From: Lithospermum erythrorhizon
Lineage: Eukaryota; Streptophyta; Magnoliopsida; Boraginales; Boraginaceae
NCBI GenBank assembly: GCA_019722365.1
Contig: JADFUC010001333.1
Coordinates: forward strand, 806,001-870,000
Direction: 5' to 3'
DNA length: 64,000 nucleotides
Positions 12,412 to 25,606 of this stretch are shown here, one piece after another (the first letter of the stretch is position 1; every line of letters starts with the position of its first letter). Both the position numbers and the translations under genes were made by a program. The notes under the pieces were generated by a model. The model had not been told where the DNA came from and did no database searches. It saw only the letters and a list, made by a program, of their open reading frames with translations.

Positions 12412-15402
12412 TTTAGTCTTAATAACTAAAAACACACACTTTCACACACTCCTTTCAATACTTAAGCATGAAGCTTTGATCTTACTTAGTAATGTTCTTG
12501 CTTTGTTGTATGCTTATATATATAATTTTTTCTTGTTTTTTGTATATCAAATTTTATAAAATCAGTTCAAGAACTAGTTCAAACTGAGATGAGTGTTGTA
12601 ATAAGTTCAAATGAATGTAATAAATCAGCTTTTGTACTGCAATAAGATATATGAACACAAATTTCAAGTGAGTGGAAGTAAAAAGAGAGTGGTTTTGGCC
12701 TTTGGATATGCAAATAAATGAATGGTTTCAAGCTAGTTTTATATGGGAAAACATGGTTGTTTAAAAATGGAGATGGTCCTATCTGATAATCTAGTCAATA
12801 TCAACATATTCCTAATTCTTTTATGGCGCTAACGCTTAAACTATTAAGCTGGCCAGATAAGACACAATATTATTGCAATTTAAAAATATATTTTTTCAAT
12901 CGGGATCCAAAGAAATATACTACTCATTGTATTTTATAAAAGATAAAAAAGTTTAGATAGTATTATGATTCATTTGGATTTATTTTATTATATTCCATGT
13001 TTCGTAAAATACTGTAATTTTTTTGACTTTATATATAACATCAAAACTCATTTATTAATTAATATGGAGAAAATATGGAATATAGGTGTTCATTTCATGT
13101 TGGATGCCATTTAGACTTGGTTTGGACTTTGGAGGGAATAATAGGAGGAATTTGTTTGGAGATAAAATGTTTTTACTGATATCTATAAAAATAACATGAA
13201 TGGAGGCTACATAGATTCTCTCGTAGCCAATCCCTAAACTGTCGGAACCTCTTTACGTCAAATATGCAATGTTTGTTAAGACTATATTTACCCCATATTT
13301 TGCAGTCTAAACACTTCATAGAAATTTAACCAAGGCCATCTTAATTTTTTTTTCATCTAAATCCAGTACTTATCATTTTAATGCTCCATTTCGTAATTCA
13401 TTAAGCTAATTCTAGTAATTAAATGAGATCATCTTTTTTTTGCCTTAAAATATTTTTATATTATTCATTATCTATATGATACTAACTTTTTTACTTCTTT
13501 AGATATACAAAATTTAATTCCACATTTATTGACTAATTTATTTAATATATCAAAAAAGATTAAGAGTAAGATTAATGTATAAGTAAACATCTTATAAGTA
13601 ATAAAATACTTCATCATACTAGTAAAATAATCTTTACACATATTTAAGGTCATCATAAAAGCTGTCCACGACTACCGCTTACCACATCCGACTGTGTTCT
13701 TTCACAATATGATGATGAATCAACTCTCGGTCATAACATATTCTACTTTTCAGACACATTTACTCTAACCTGTATTTGGGCTAGTCACTACGTATAAATT
13801 ATTTATAATACTCAATATTTATATTCATAATTTACAATACTATGTAATGTATTCTTCATCTCTATTTTTTTTTTTTAAAAAGGCCATCATAAATTAAAGC
13901 TGGTTAACTAACCGACGTCTAAGTCTAGCTTTTATATTTTCCAATATTGAGTTATGAGGAATATTAAAGATCTAATAATGACAATAATAGTTGAATTATT
14001 TATGAAAAGAACCTTTTAATTTCAGTAATAAAAAAGGTTTGTAACATCTATTAAATAGTTTACTTGACGGGAGGAGGAAGAAAACAGAAAAGCTTGCGCC
14101 ACTTTTGTTGAATTTAATTATATTTAATCCATTGATTGAAGAAAGCAAATTATAGGACCTCTTGTTTTAAGTTGCTGTTGCATACTTGCATTATGATTGA
14201 ATCTACCTACTGCCAGCTTCACTATAGTTTGTACTCTTTTATTAATTTAAAGACTCTTTGGCCCTGAATTGTTACTTAATTTTTTTATATAGCTTCGAAT
14301 TATTTTTTTTATTCTGACAGCCCTATATTTTTTCGAGTACTCTATATTATTTTTACCTTAGAGAATTGTAATATATATTGATTATTCTAAAATATAAAAG
14401 AAAAATACTACAAGAGTAAGAAAAATGACTATTTCATCCCTACTACTACTAAAATACAAGATAAAATATAGTGATTAAATAGCCTTGTTCTCTCTTCCTT
14501 AACACAGGCTCTGGCTTCATTCACAACCCCTACCAAACACCCCCACCCCACTCCCATAGCCCCCACCTCACAGCCATTTCCATTCAAGATGAAACCCATG
14601 GCTGCAACCTGGAACCAATCTAGAAGGTCACATTTTGAATTTTCATGGCACGGAAGCATACTTTATCATTTTCACTTGGCATGTATATGCAAGGGAAAAA
14701 GAAGGATGAAGAAACACATTTATGCAAAACATTGATTTGAACTCCTGTTTATGCTAAATTGGGGAGTAGGGCGAGGTGGGGTGGGGTGGAGTAAGTTTGA
14801 GGAAGGTAATGAGTGGTGCAGATAAGCGAAGAAATGATGGGCTTATTTTAAGCTCCTATACTTTGCTCCTATACTTTAAGAAGAATAGTGACAAAATACT
14901 ATTTTACCGTGAACATAATTATTTTATTTTATATTTTGCGTATTACGGTCATTTAATAATGTATTTTAATTTCAAGGATTAAAAATAGTATAGGGCTTCT
15001 CAAAATAATATGCTAATCGGCCCGTATAAAGCAAGAATACAGTGAATTACATAAAAATTACACGATACCAGAGCTCAAAAACCTTTAATTTAATTATTAA
15101 AGCACACTTTGAAGAAATTAATTATTTGTCTTTTCCTAGCTCCCTCTATTTTTAAGATATGGTAGCAATTTCTCCAAGTATAATAAGCAAGATACATATA
15201 TTTTCTTCATCAATAATGAGGGCTATGATAATTGAAGTGAAAAAGAGAGAGCCCATCTATCAAGGTGTTGGAAGTGTGCATGAACATAATACTCTACGCA
15301 TTTGTCAACTTCATTCATCCACATCAAAGCATGTATAGATATTACTTCTAATCAAATCCTATTTGTTGCTATAGTGAATCCTATTTAGATGCTTTAGAAT
15401 GA
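12412..15402. other. upstream region of the beta-galactosidase gene and AT-rich intergenic DNA
   Basis: The first few hundred bases should contain the promoter of the minus-strand beta-galactosidase gene, but no element is distinctive enough to call. The rest is AT-rich with short random frames. A G-rich run of GGGGTGGGGTGG type lies near 14760-14790. A weak inverted repeat at about 14837-15024 may be a small decayed MITE. Confidence 0.5.
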
Positions 15403-15600
15403 TACTCCCTCCGTATCAAAATAAATGATCATTTAAATTAAAAGTAATGCTTTATTAAGGAATAATGAAAAATTATATTGAAATTATAAAAAACTACATT
15501 ATTGTAATTGTAAAAATAGATATTAAAAATGTAAATAATTAATTATTATGAAAAAATAATTTTTTTCTAAATAATCATCTATTTTAAGACGGAAGGAATA
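15403..15600. mobile_element. Stowaway-like MITE
   Basis: A 198-bp element bounded by TA on both sides. It begins TACTCCCTCCGTATCAAAAT and its reverse complement begins TATTCCTTCCGTCTTAAAAT. The termini match over about 30 bp. The AT-rich interior has no frame. Confidence 0.8.
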
Positions 15601-16880
15601 TTTATTAAGCATTTTCTAAAGTTGGTATATATTAGGTATTATGAATATTTATTTTGTTCTCAAAATGCACCTAACTCTATTGGTACCATATGGTCTTATG
15701 CAATTATAAGAATAATTGGAACCATATACCAAGTTAATTAAATTATGAGTACCCAAATATATATTGAATTTAAGCACATACTTAGTATCATTCTTAACCA
15801 CCAAAAACTTTTATTATTATACCCATGACAAAATTGATGAGATGCGATCTTGCTCGTAATATTCTGAAGCTTAAAGGTTAGTTGGAATGCAATAATATTC
15901 ATCACATAAATAAGTGATCCGTAGTTTGATGATTAACATAAATTATTGAGATAAAACTATATCTGAGTACAAACCGAACATTGTTATATGTACGGTTTGG
16001 AGAATTATTAACTTGTCTCACCAAATATATATATAAAACCCAGGAAGAAGAACTTTGAGTCAAACATATTATGTGTACCATGAAATTTTGACTAAATTAA
16101 TATGGACTATAAGCTATTGGTATGACTGATCAGTGAAACAAATCGGCAGATAATTTGAAATACTTAATTATACATGATATATAAAAATCAAATTTGTCTA
16201 TATTTCCTAGATGTTGACTATTAATAAAGAGAGATTAATAACAACAGCTATATATACTGAATTTTGCATAATATTTCAGAGAACATTAATTAGATCATGT
16301 TATATCCATGTGAGAGCTAAGCAAGATCCTTACATGAAGGTTTAGAACATGAATAAAAGAAGTGAAGGGTTTATTAATCTGATACCATATATTTCTGTCA
16401 GTCTCTGCATGTTTTTTTTTTTTGACAAAAAAGGATATAATATGGATTCTTTTAAGTAATTGTTTTTGGAAGAATGAATGAAATTTGTCTTTCAAATATG
16501 CACCAACTGACTTGAGACTCGAGATAGATCAAAACTGAGTTGATTAAGTATACTCTATTTTATGCATTTTCGGTCATTCTGGATCGAATTTAGACGTTCA
16601 TATCAAGCTTTTGATAGCAGTTTTCATTGAGTCGTGCTCAAATCAAAATTATGTGTTCAAGTTAATGTTGCACATACAGTTTGTTAATGTTAAGTATTGA
16701 AAAACAAATTGAACCATATTTTAAAATACAGGCAATTAGACGGACCTGTCAAGTAGATTGGGCCAGCTCGTCACCACTAGTTTGGCCCATGGTCATTTGA
16801 ACTTGGGTCGAAAGGCTCATTTATCCGGCCCGGCCTCATTCATTAACAGTCCCTTAAGTCCAGTTTTTTGGTAAATGGTA
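15601..16880. other. AT-rich intergenic sequence
   Basis: No gene, recognised element or clear repeat is visible here. The open frames are short and lack splice or codon support. Confidence 0.5.
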
Positions 16881-17125
16881 ATGCTATGCTAGAGAAAATT
16901 GGAAAAATAGCATACATTTGACACATTCTTTAAAAACTAGCACTCATTCTTAATGGAGGAATTGGAGAAGAAGGGTGTCAGATTTTAATGGAGGTATTTT
17001 AAATAATTTATAAGGAAGAATGTCATTTATGCAAAGTATATTAATTGAGTACTAAGAATTAAAAAAAAGGTCAAATTAAGCTTTGCGGAGTTGGGGGTAC
17101 TTTTTCAATTTTCTCGCTATGCTAG
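16881..17125. mobile_element. small inverted-repeat element, probably a MITE
   Basis: The left end reads GCTATGCTAGAGAAAATTGG and the right end, reverse-complemented, reads CTAGCATAGCGAGAAAATTG. The shared core AGAAAATTG with flanking GCTATGCTAG-type sequence forms inverted ends about 245 bp apart. The class cannot be assigned because no clean target duplication is visible. Confidence 0.45.
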
Positions 17126-17710
17126 ACGCATAGACAGTAGACATGGACACCTAGACCTTATGCTTGAGAAGTGAGAACTAAGCCTTGCGGAGTTGTGGGC
17201 TATATATATATCACTCCAATTAATTCATGCCTCAATGACTCAATGTCATATTCTTGCATCCAATTCTTCTAGCTTGATACATCTCATGACGCATTTAAGA
17301 AATGCATCCACTGTCTCGCGATATACCAATTTAAAATATTACTGTATCATTGTAATATTTCCGACCTCTTTTATTGGGCCACAGCTCGACTTCTCCTATG
17401 AAGAATCTCAGATGAAATGGTTGTTTATTGAGAACTAACAATGGCTACTGGCGCAGATTCGCGATTTAATTCCTACGTATGGATTAGAAACCCTTAGCTA
17501 ATTAGATTGAGGGTTTCAACCTTTTTAAAAAATTCATCCACTTAATAAAAAGTTTGAGGAATTAATTCTTTATAAATGACTAATGTAAATATTACTCATT
17601 AAAAAATATTGCCTTTATCTCGTTTAATGCAGATATTACTCAAGTAGACAACCCTTTATTCTTTCTTTTCTCATAGATGATGAACTAACTAGTTTGTGTA
17701 AAACAAACTT

Positions 17711-19052
17711 CTATGGAATCGGGAGAACTTGTGGGAAGCCTTCATGAGCTACCATTGGAATCCTCTCAAACTTGAATTCCATTGATGATGATAGCAAGTT
17801 AGTGTCTCTTTTGTTGTTGCTTTCTTCAAAGCAAATTGAGTTAATAAGTTGAAGAAGAACATGTTCAAGGTCTTCCCCATCAGTCCACTCACATACTTTA
17901 GCTTTCAAAGATGAAGGGTTCTTGCAAATTAATTCCCAAACTGGGAAATCTTTTCTTGGCATCATGAAATCACATTCTTTAAGCTTTAAACTTGGGCAAA
18001 AATCACCAACCCCATCTCCAAGATAGATCATCCTTTTCTTCCCTTCCTTTTCTAGAGATATTTGGATTCCTTCAACTATCATAGCCTATAAACGAACAAG
18101 GCGCGGAAATTATTACAAAAATATAATTCATCTGCTTTTATTTCGTTTTTATTTGAATAACATACTCTAAAAAATCATTTACCTTGCACATGTTAGGGGG
18201 GCATCGTTCACAACCATGAGAAGACAAGTGAAAATTATGGCAGGGGGAAATCCTCAACCTCCCTTCTTGATCAACAAATCCTGGGTTTGAGTTAATTTCT
18301 GAGAAGCAATCCTTTATACCAAGATGATTCAAGATTGTTTCAATGAAGAATATATTAGCATCACTCACTATCCTCAAATCACACCTGAAAAATCAGTCAA
18401 AACGAATAAACAACCCCAATATTAGTTGTATTTATTAATTTATCTATAATTTCTCCTCCCAGTTTACATAAGAATAGTTATGGACCATAAAGTTAATGTC
18501 ATTGAAAATGGATGGAAGCATTTATACCCTAAGGAATAAGCTGATTTGATAGCAGGAACAATTCGGGGATGAATTGGAACACGTTTTAGGACCTCTTCTA
18601 CATCTTGAATTGTTTTTCCTTGTGTATGGAGCTCTTTCATCATGGTATCCTGGTTGATTATTATTGAAACATAAGTAAAATCTCCAAAATAGAACTAACA
18701 ATGAAACTAAAATATATAAAACAAAATTGCTTTGAACTAAAAAAATATCAATATGGAGGACATAGGTGGATTAAGATCGACCATTAATTGGTTCAATTCG
18801 CTCGATAAATAATATGAAAGAAAATGGGGTATTTTTTTGCATACTGTTCCTAACATTTTAAATAATTAAATAATGCATGTTGGTACATAAAATAAGCTCT
18901 AAAAATGACTTAACCATTAGAGTATTCCAGGGCATGGTGGGGAGGAGTTGGTTGAATAAATTGGTGGCTCCTAACTCATCCACCACCCAATTATCGCTAT
19001 CTAAGTCAATAATCGTCTTGTCAAAGTCGAAAACTACAACAATTCCGGCCAT
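17711..19052 (-). CDS. PS2/PPsPase1-like HAD phosphatase, copy A
   Basis: Four minus-strand exons: 18915-19052, 18528-18649, 18183-18384 and 17711-18085 (TAG). They total 837 bases and 278 aa, with GT-AG junctions and consistent phase. The ATG at 19052 gives MAGIVVVFDFDKTIIDLDSD, where DFDKTIID is HAD motif I with the nucleophilic Asp. RIVSDAN is motif II and IYLGDGVGDFCP is motif IV. A Cys cluster (HGCERCPPNMCK) is shared with the plant PHOSPHO1/2-like family. The best-known relatives are Arabidopsis PS2/PPsPase1 (inorganic pyrophosphatase) and PEPC1 (phosphoethanolamine/phosphocholine phosphatase), both induced by phosphate starvation; which substrate applies here cannot be told from sequence. 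The gene is intact. A paralogue with the same exon layout lies 5 kb upstream of it on the same strand, so the pair arose by tandem duplication. Confidence 0.93.
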
Positions 19053-19251
19053 TTTGGAAAGAAAACAAAGGTTTTTATATTGAAGGAGTTGTGTTGTTAC
19101 ACAAACCTTAAACATATACCTATATATACACTATCACGCAGGGTGGTACTGTGAATATGGGTGGAACTTATTCCATGTAAATTGAATTGGTAATGAATTG
19201 TGTTATCACGCACCGTCCGACTGGGTAATAACGCATTGAATTGTACGTGCA

Positions 19252-19259
19252 GCATATTC
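19252..19259. promoter_or_regulatory. P1BS-like PHR1 site upstream of copy A
   Basis: GCATATTC fits the PHR1-binding consensus GNATATNC. It is about 200 bp upstream of the copy A start codon, a usual distance for phosphate-response elements. One site alone can occur by chance in AT-rich DNA. Confidence 0.4.
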
Positions 19260-19819
19260 TGTTTATGTACCAATTCAATGAGGATGCTTATTTTCTGGTG
19301 AATGGTCATATACATTTATTAGTTACATTCGCACTCAAATTTGTTTCTAAATATATTCGATCATTATTTGAGATCATAAACATCAATATAAATCACATAA
19401 CGAAATTTGCAGTTGTCAAATATTAGAGATTTAATCATTTTTAAAACATTATTTTCCTTTATACCCCTATTTAATTTGACAACAACAACATCTACAAGTT
19501 ATCAACATGCTATTTAATACTCCTTAAATTTCAATTTTATTTTTTTATATAACAAAAATTCAACTGGATCACTTTTGAACCTATATATAATTCATTCATT
19601 TAACTTTGTCTCTACATATGTTAAGAGTTGATGATATTCCACTCTAAAACCCAATGCATAATGTATGAAGTACTCTCAAAACCTTATATATCAATTTATG
19701 ACACCAACTTTAGACGCTGGACGGACATTAACACTCTCCCTCACGTGTAACCTCCCGCGCACGACACTGGCCGATTTCTAGCACGACGGATTACATCGCA
19801 TTCCTCATCACCACGATGC
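19260..19819. other. upstream intergenic region of phosphatase copy A
   Basis: AT-rich sequence. From about 19690 it becomes GC-richer and may belong to the decayed copia element that follows. No gene is visible. Confidence 0.4.
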
Positions 19820-21855
19820 TGGCTCAAACCATGTACAATTTGATAACCCCTTGATCTTTATTGATAATAAAGAGTTATAATATATACTATTCTAATAGGC
19901 CGACAATGTACAAACCCGATAATAGAATTACAATGCTCATACGAGCTCTAATCCAATACCGCTTCTAATACTCACCCTCAAGCTCGGGAACATAAAGCAT
20001 CCTCGAATGCCTAACTCAGACAAGAAATTCAAACTGCTGGCGACTCAAGCGACTCTCTCAGAAAAAGATCACTGGGTGTGAACACGGTACATATGAATAG
20101 TTCCATCTGGACCAAAGATCACGAGAAAATGACAATGATCTCACATGCTTCGCTCACCATGAAAATAGATTCGAGCCGTGATAAATAAATTGATCGGGCT
20201 ATCACACCTAACGCCTATGGGATCCCTTCGAACGTACTCACACCCAAGTCCTTAAGTAGCCCCTTCAATCATTTGAGTTCACAAGCGACACCGCCAAAGG
20301 ATCCGTATTCACCAAATTTATGAAACGAACAATCACTGCTTCTTAGTCTCTGCCATGAGAATCACCTAAGAAAACAATCCATCCGTGACATAATCACGAG
20401 TCGCAGGACAGCTTAGCCCAATCGTAGTCACACCAACCAAGAAGATGTGTAAATTACACCGTGCCGCAAAAATACTTTGACTCCTGACATCCCTTTGAAT
20501 ACTTCACAACTCGTAAAGCCAAGCACCCAAATGATCTCTGACGTGGTGCACGAAAACCGGAAAGAACCTAAACAACATAAAGCAAGATCGACGCTGCAAT
20601 GACAGAGATAGAGTAATCCCGCCCACCATTATCACCGGAATCTGCTCGACGTCCGCAACTGTGACTAAATAACTCCCCAAACGGGTGAAGTTCTGCTCCA
20701 CGGGAAAGCAACCAGACGAGCCCCCAACAACCCTCGCTTCAAACAATGTCCAAAGCACATATTCGCTGGGACGTAAACACGCTCTCTGCTTCTGCAACCT
20801 CAACTCCAAAGAAAAGTACTTCAAAACCCCAAGATCTTCATGGTGTTAGGGAATCGAGATATCGCTTAAATTTAGAAACAACAATGAATCATTCACTGAC
20901 AGATCATCAAACATAAACAAGAATACGCAGCCGAACACTATTCAAGCGCATGTGCTAAACAAAATGGTCAATCAAGATAGGATTGAATAAAATCATACTT
21001 TTTCAAGGCAAATTGCTGGCCAGAACCAAAGATTCGGGAGCCCTCGTTTAAGACCGCATAATGACTTATGCACGACACACCATACCTGGATGTCCCTTAC
21101 CAAACCTTGGAGGTAACCTCATATACACTTCTTCTGACAGGTCACCGTGAAGGAACGCATTATGTACGTTCATCTGATGAAGTTCCTAGCGCTAGCAATA
21201 GCCTACCGCAGTTAAATGTCCTCGACTGTGACCATTTTGCAATTGGACGAGAATGTATTTGTGTAATCAATGCCTTCAACTTGGTGGTTCCCGAACAAAA
21301 CTAACCGAGCTTTTATACGCCACGCCGCCATCAAATTGTATTAATCTTAAAACCTATCGAGCACCTTAATGGAGTCTTACCTCGAGAAAGTCGAACCACA
21401 CCCAAAGCATTCATTATCTTCAAGAGTTAATGGTATCTTCACACCGCATGGCCTTTCGCCATTTAGGATCAACAACAACTTCTTTATAGGATTTTGGGTT
21501 CACTCGGCAAAGAATAGCTACAAGAAATTATGCCCGTAAGAAAAACGACACGCTTATTAGTTGTACGTAGATGATAAGGAGTACCTGATTTCCTAGAAGA
21601 AACGGGAGAAGCGGGGCATGGATTAACATGAAGAACAATATTCGTAACATAATCCGTCAATCGAAATAGATGGAAGCTTGACCCGTTTTCCTTTACCCAA
21701 CTCCTCACAACCTCAACACCTTCACTACTACTCAACCCGAACCGGCACTTCGAGGTGAGAAGACTCGCCGAGACCTCCCATCCGCGTAACCTAACGTGGG
21801 TTGGGCGCTGCTGTAGCTTTTCCCACGAGCTCTAATCCAATAATGCCTAATAACA
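19820..21855 (-). mobile_element. decayed, internally deleted Ty1/copia retrotransposon
   Basis: The minus-strand translation, interrupted by many stops and shifts, holds copia reverse transcriptase pieces such as [18 protein letters not shown] (about 21100-21190). Further downstream come RNase H pieces around GWCDSDWAK-like sequence. The region ends near 19980 with a Cys-poor tail and a purine run (GAGCTTGAGGGTGAG) that resembles a polypurine tract. LTR starts survive on both sides: the 18-bp sequence ACGAGCTCTAATCCAATA occurs at 19941-19958 and 21825-21842 in the same orientation. Most of the 5' LTR and gag are missing. The element lies between the two phosphatase paralogues. Confidence 0.75.
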
Positions 21856-22884
21856 TATTCTATCATTTTTAAAATAAAATTAGATAATAAATGCACTATA
21901 TATGTACTTTTATGTTATCATATTACAACTTAATACAATAATGGGCTTGTACTCTATTTTTAGATTGCATTTTATATCTTAAGACTCTTTTTAATGTGTA
22001 TCGTGACTGAAATATGTGCATCACTTACAAACAAATGCATGAGTTAAACTTCAAGGGGAACCTGGTACGCATCCTAATAAATAAAATTAATGCTCCATGG
22101 AAGGAATTAGAAATTTTATATTATGGAGATGGAGTAATTAATATTATATAAATAAAGAAAAATATACAAAAATTTAGGAGGACGAATAACTTAATTTTTA
22201 AATAAATAAATAATAAAATTTTATATTTTAATAATAAAAATATAATTTTTAAAATTTTAAAAGCATTTAATTTTCACCACACATTTAATTCCTCCACTAA
22301 ACATGCCCTCACACGTAGAAGATTACCATAATATACCACAGGATGAGGTTCCTTTGGGTATAAAAATAGCTGTGATAGAATAAACGTGTCAATAACTTAG
22401 TACACGACATCAATAATTAATACCCTCCACCCACATTTTCGACTTTCTAATAAGAAAATATTTTAAAACTAATTAAAGTGGATTTTTTTAAATACATGAA
22501 AAAGAAATAGAATAGTAATAACGCTCAGCGAACGAGTAATTAAATCAATTATACTACTTTCTCCACTTTCTCATGTGACGGATGAGACCATGTAGGAAAT
22601 TAATGCTCCCTTTTAGCACTAATTGTTAGAGTTTTATTATGAACAAACTGTAGAAAACTTTTGAATTCTTCTCATACTCAAATTTTCTTCAAATTTTGCA
22701 TCTCATTGATCAAACAAGGAACTTGCATACAAAAGATAGATTTCTAAAATGAACAAAACTCCCTAAAAATAGGAATGGATGGAGTAATAATTATGTGTCA
22801 TAAATTAAAGCATTTTGATGACACTCAAATAGCATCTTTACGTTGTATATGAAACTATTCTTTTATTTTACACAAGTGATCAAA
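21856..22884. other. AT-rich intergenic sequence
   Basis: No gene is visible. Fragments reading GGATGGAGTA (near 22780) and GGAGATGGAGTA (near 22125) suggest further eroded MITE ends, but no matching partner could be set. Confidence 0.4.
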
Positions 22885-23206
22885 TACTTCATCCAATCAT
22901 TTTTAGTTGTCGCTTAACTATTTTTTACTTTATTCAAATTATTTGTCTTTTAATTTATTTTACACCATATTTTATCTAATTCTATTCCTCATTATCGAGA
23001 TCAAATATATTTTCCAATAAATATATTTGGTTAAAAAGTTTCTTATTTTAAGAGTATTTTAATTTTTGAATGGTAAGTTATAAATTTTTTTAAAAAGTCA
23101 TTAGATAATTAATTATTATTAAATGAAGCCTAAAATTATCAAATATCCACTATCTTAAAAATAAAAAAATAACATAAATGACAACTAAAAAGGATTGGAG
23201 GGAGTA
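22885..23206. mobile_element. MITE with about 30-bp terminal inverted repeats
   Basis: The element starts TACTTCATCCAATCATTTTT followed by AGTTGTCGCTT. It ends AATGACAACTAAAAAGGATT followed by GGAGGGAGTA. The ends are reverse complements with few mismatches and both carry TA at the border. Length is 322 bp with no frame. Confidence 0.75.
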
Positions 23207-23477
23207 GAATTTTGGTATGCTATTTTTCATGGTGTTGAGCGAGTATTTTAAAGAGTTATGCGCACATAAGTACGGAGTATCATTCATTCATTTTAGAGCA
23301 TTTTTTCTAATTGAAGTAAAAAAAAATTGATGAGTCAAGAGAGATGGAAAACTAATTAAGAACGCACTTATTAGGGCATTAATTATTAAAGTATTATTTG
23401 GTACATAAAACTTAGTCCTCCATTCGCATTGAATTTATATTTGCTCAATGAATCTAATTTGCTCACCGTCTATTAAC

Positions 23478-23570
23478 TTTTTTTTAAAAACCTGCCCACC
23501 GTCTCTTACACGGTGACCGAATCTCAGGACTCTAAGCCGCCAAGTTTCTAACCATTGCGCCATTCACGTT
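23478..23570 (-). mobile_element. short SINE with perfect 16-bp target duplication
   Basis: A 93-bp insert is flanked by identical copies of CTCACCGTCTATTAAC (23462-23477 and 23571-23586). Read on the minus strand it has an A-box-like GGCGCAATGGTTAGA and a B-box-like GAGATTCGGTCACC, the two parts of a tRNA-type Pol III promoter, and ends in a T/A tail. This is the build of Au-like plant SINEs. It lies upstream of nothing coding and downstream of phosphatase copy B. Confidence 0.8.
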
Positions 23571-23586
23571 CTCACCGTCTATTAAC

Positions 23587-24023
23587 CTTTGATCATCAAT
23601 TAAATCATTGTTCATATTTTAATAAATATTGTATAAAATTTATGATATGACTGGATTCGTATGTCAACACTTTGGTATTCATACTCTATAGGCATCTAAA
23701 TATGCAAATTACATTGTTTTATGTTGACTATACAACACATTCAAACACAATCCCATCTTAGCATCATTGTATCATTTGGTACACTTGCGTGTATAAGAGA
23801 AAGAGGAGGCAACACTCTATTGCAAGCCGAAAACCGAGGCCTCCTATTTGATATGAATTTGAATCAAGATATGAAATGATGTGGTTTAGACAACAATCTC
23901 TATTGCAACTCTATAACTAAACCCCTTCTATTTTGAAGGTAGCATAAGGACATGAAATAAAGAAGGACTACCATATTAATATTATCATATGAATCTAATT
24001 TTTCCAATTCTATTTTTTTGGAA
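23587..24023. other. 3' flank of phosphatase copy B
   Basis: AT-rich sequence that should include the 3' UTR of copy B. No other feature is visible. Confidence 0.5.
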
Positions 24024-25485
24024 CTAATGAGGGACACGAAGAACTTTAGGGAGGGCTTCATGATGAGCAGCCATTGTGATGCTCTCAAACGCCTTGAATT
24101 CCATTGATGAAAACAAGTTGAGAGTACCATTTTTGTAGGTGTCGTCCTCAAGGATAATTGAGTTAATAATTTGAAGTAGAATACGTTCAAAATCTTCCCC
24201 ATTAGACCACTCATGGACTCCACATTCCAGAAGAGAACGATTCTTGCAAATTAATTCCCAAACTGGAAAATCTTTTCTTGGCATCATGAAGTCACTTTTA
24301 TTAAGTTTTAAACTAGGGCAAAAATCATTACTTCCATCTCCAAGGTATATCATCCTCTTCTTCCCTTCATTCACTAAAGATGCTTGAATCCTCTCAATTA
24401 TCAAACCCTGAAAAAAGAGTTTATTTTCAATATTTTTTGTCCAAAATATATAACTTGGGAAGAATTTGTCATCTACATGTAGGAATGGACCTCACCTTGC
24501 ACATATTTGGAGGGCAGCGTTCACAACCATGAGATGACAACTGAAAATCATGGAAAGGGAAAATCCTTAGACGGCCTTCGTCGTCGAAAATCCCTGGATT
24601 TGTATTGATTTCTGAGAAGCATTCCCTTATACCAAGATGTTTCAGTATTGTCTTAATGAAGAAGGTATTAGCATCACTCACTATCCTCAAATCACACCTG
24701 AAAATTTCCCAATTCACCCTATTAGTTTTTTGTTATGATTTTTTTTTTATCATAGAAACAGAGGAATTAAACAGGGATTAAACATGTTTACAAGAGAATG
24801 AAAATGGTGAGGAAAGTTATTTGATACCACGAGAGGCAATATGTAATGTTATTACTTCACTTACTAATATCATGAACATCTCCAAAAAAAAAATTCATGT
24901 TAACTCGATATCCCAACATACTATGTGTTATTTGAAGGGCGCCCTTTATAATTATATTTTTTTTTATCCTTTTTGTATTATTTAAAGTGGGCTCGAATTC
25001 TTTTTTTTAGTAGTAGTGTATCATGCACCGAATAATAACAATAACCATAATAAAACATAGAATTAAAAAAATGCAGAATGATATAATGATATACCCTAAA
25101 GTATGAGCTGATTTGATGGCTTGGACAATCCGTGAGTGAATTGGAACCCTTTTAAGCACCTCTTTTATATCCTGGATTGTTTTCCCTCGTGCGTGAAGCT
25201 CTTTCATCATTGTATCCTATTAAATTTCAAGAAAACACACAATTAATCACATTACATCATTGTTCCTATATATTTCTAATATGAAAATAGAAAAATAAAG
25301 GAAGACAAACGTTGTGCATATAAATTAATTAAGTTGAAGAAACTAACCATAAGAGTATTAAAAGGCATGGTAGGGAGAAGTAGATTGTACAAATCGGTGG
25401 CACCTAGCTCATCCACCACCCAATTATCGCTATCGGTGTCGATAATCGTCTTGTCGAAATCAAACACCACCACAATTCCGGCCAT
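24024..25485 (-). CDS. PS2/PPsPase1-like HAD phosphatase, copy B
   Basis: Four minus-strand exons: 25348-25485, 25095-25216, 24496-24697 and 24024-24407 (TAG). They total 846 bases and 281 aa. Exon sizes 1-3 (138, 122 and 202) equal those of copy A exactly. The product starts MAGIVVVFDFDKTIIDTDSD and keeps HAD motif I (DFDKTIID), motif II (RIVSDAN), motif IV (IYLGDGSNDFCP) and the Cys cluster HGCERCPPNMCK. Most differences lie in the last exon. Copy A has GDFCP where copy B has NDFCP, leaving the metal-binding Asp intact. It is intact and in the same orientation as copy A, 5 kb away. Three perfect GAATATTC sites lie within 400 bp upstream, suggesting phosphate-starvation control. The substrate is unknown, as for copy A. 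Confidence 0.93.
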
Positions 25486-25598
25486 TATTCTTGAAGGCTA
25501 ATACTATATCAAGAACAAAAAGAATTACAAGATGTTTTGAATGAGAAACCTTAGCTAGTCAATGAGGTATATATACTATCACAAATGTTACTATTGCT

Positions 25599-25606
25599 GA
25601 ATATTC
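25599..25606. promoter_or_regulatory. P1BS site 1 upstream of copy B
   Basis: GAATATTC, a perfect palindromic form of the PHR1 consensus GNATATNC, 114 bp upstream of the copy B start codon. Confidence 0.6.

Noticed and set aside
14429..14659. 76-codon minus-strand frame with many Gly, Val and Met
   Set aside because: It is produced by a C-rich plus-strand run (CCCCACCCC type) and lacks any coding evidence.
23478..23570. Possible tRNA gene because of A- and B-box-like blocks
   Set aside because: No cloverleaf or anticodon arm can be folded, and target duplications and a T/A tail show a SINE. The same holds for 30737-30836.
23900..24223. 107-codon minus-strand frame overlapping phosphatase copy B
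   Set aside because: It is another frame over exon 4 of copy B and its 3' flank; the true frame encodes the HAD protein.
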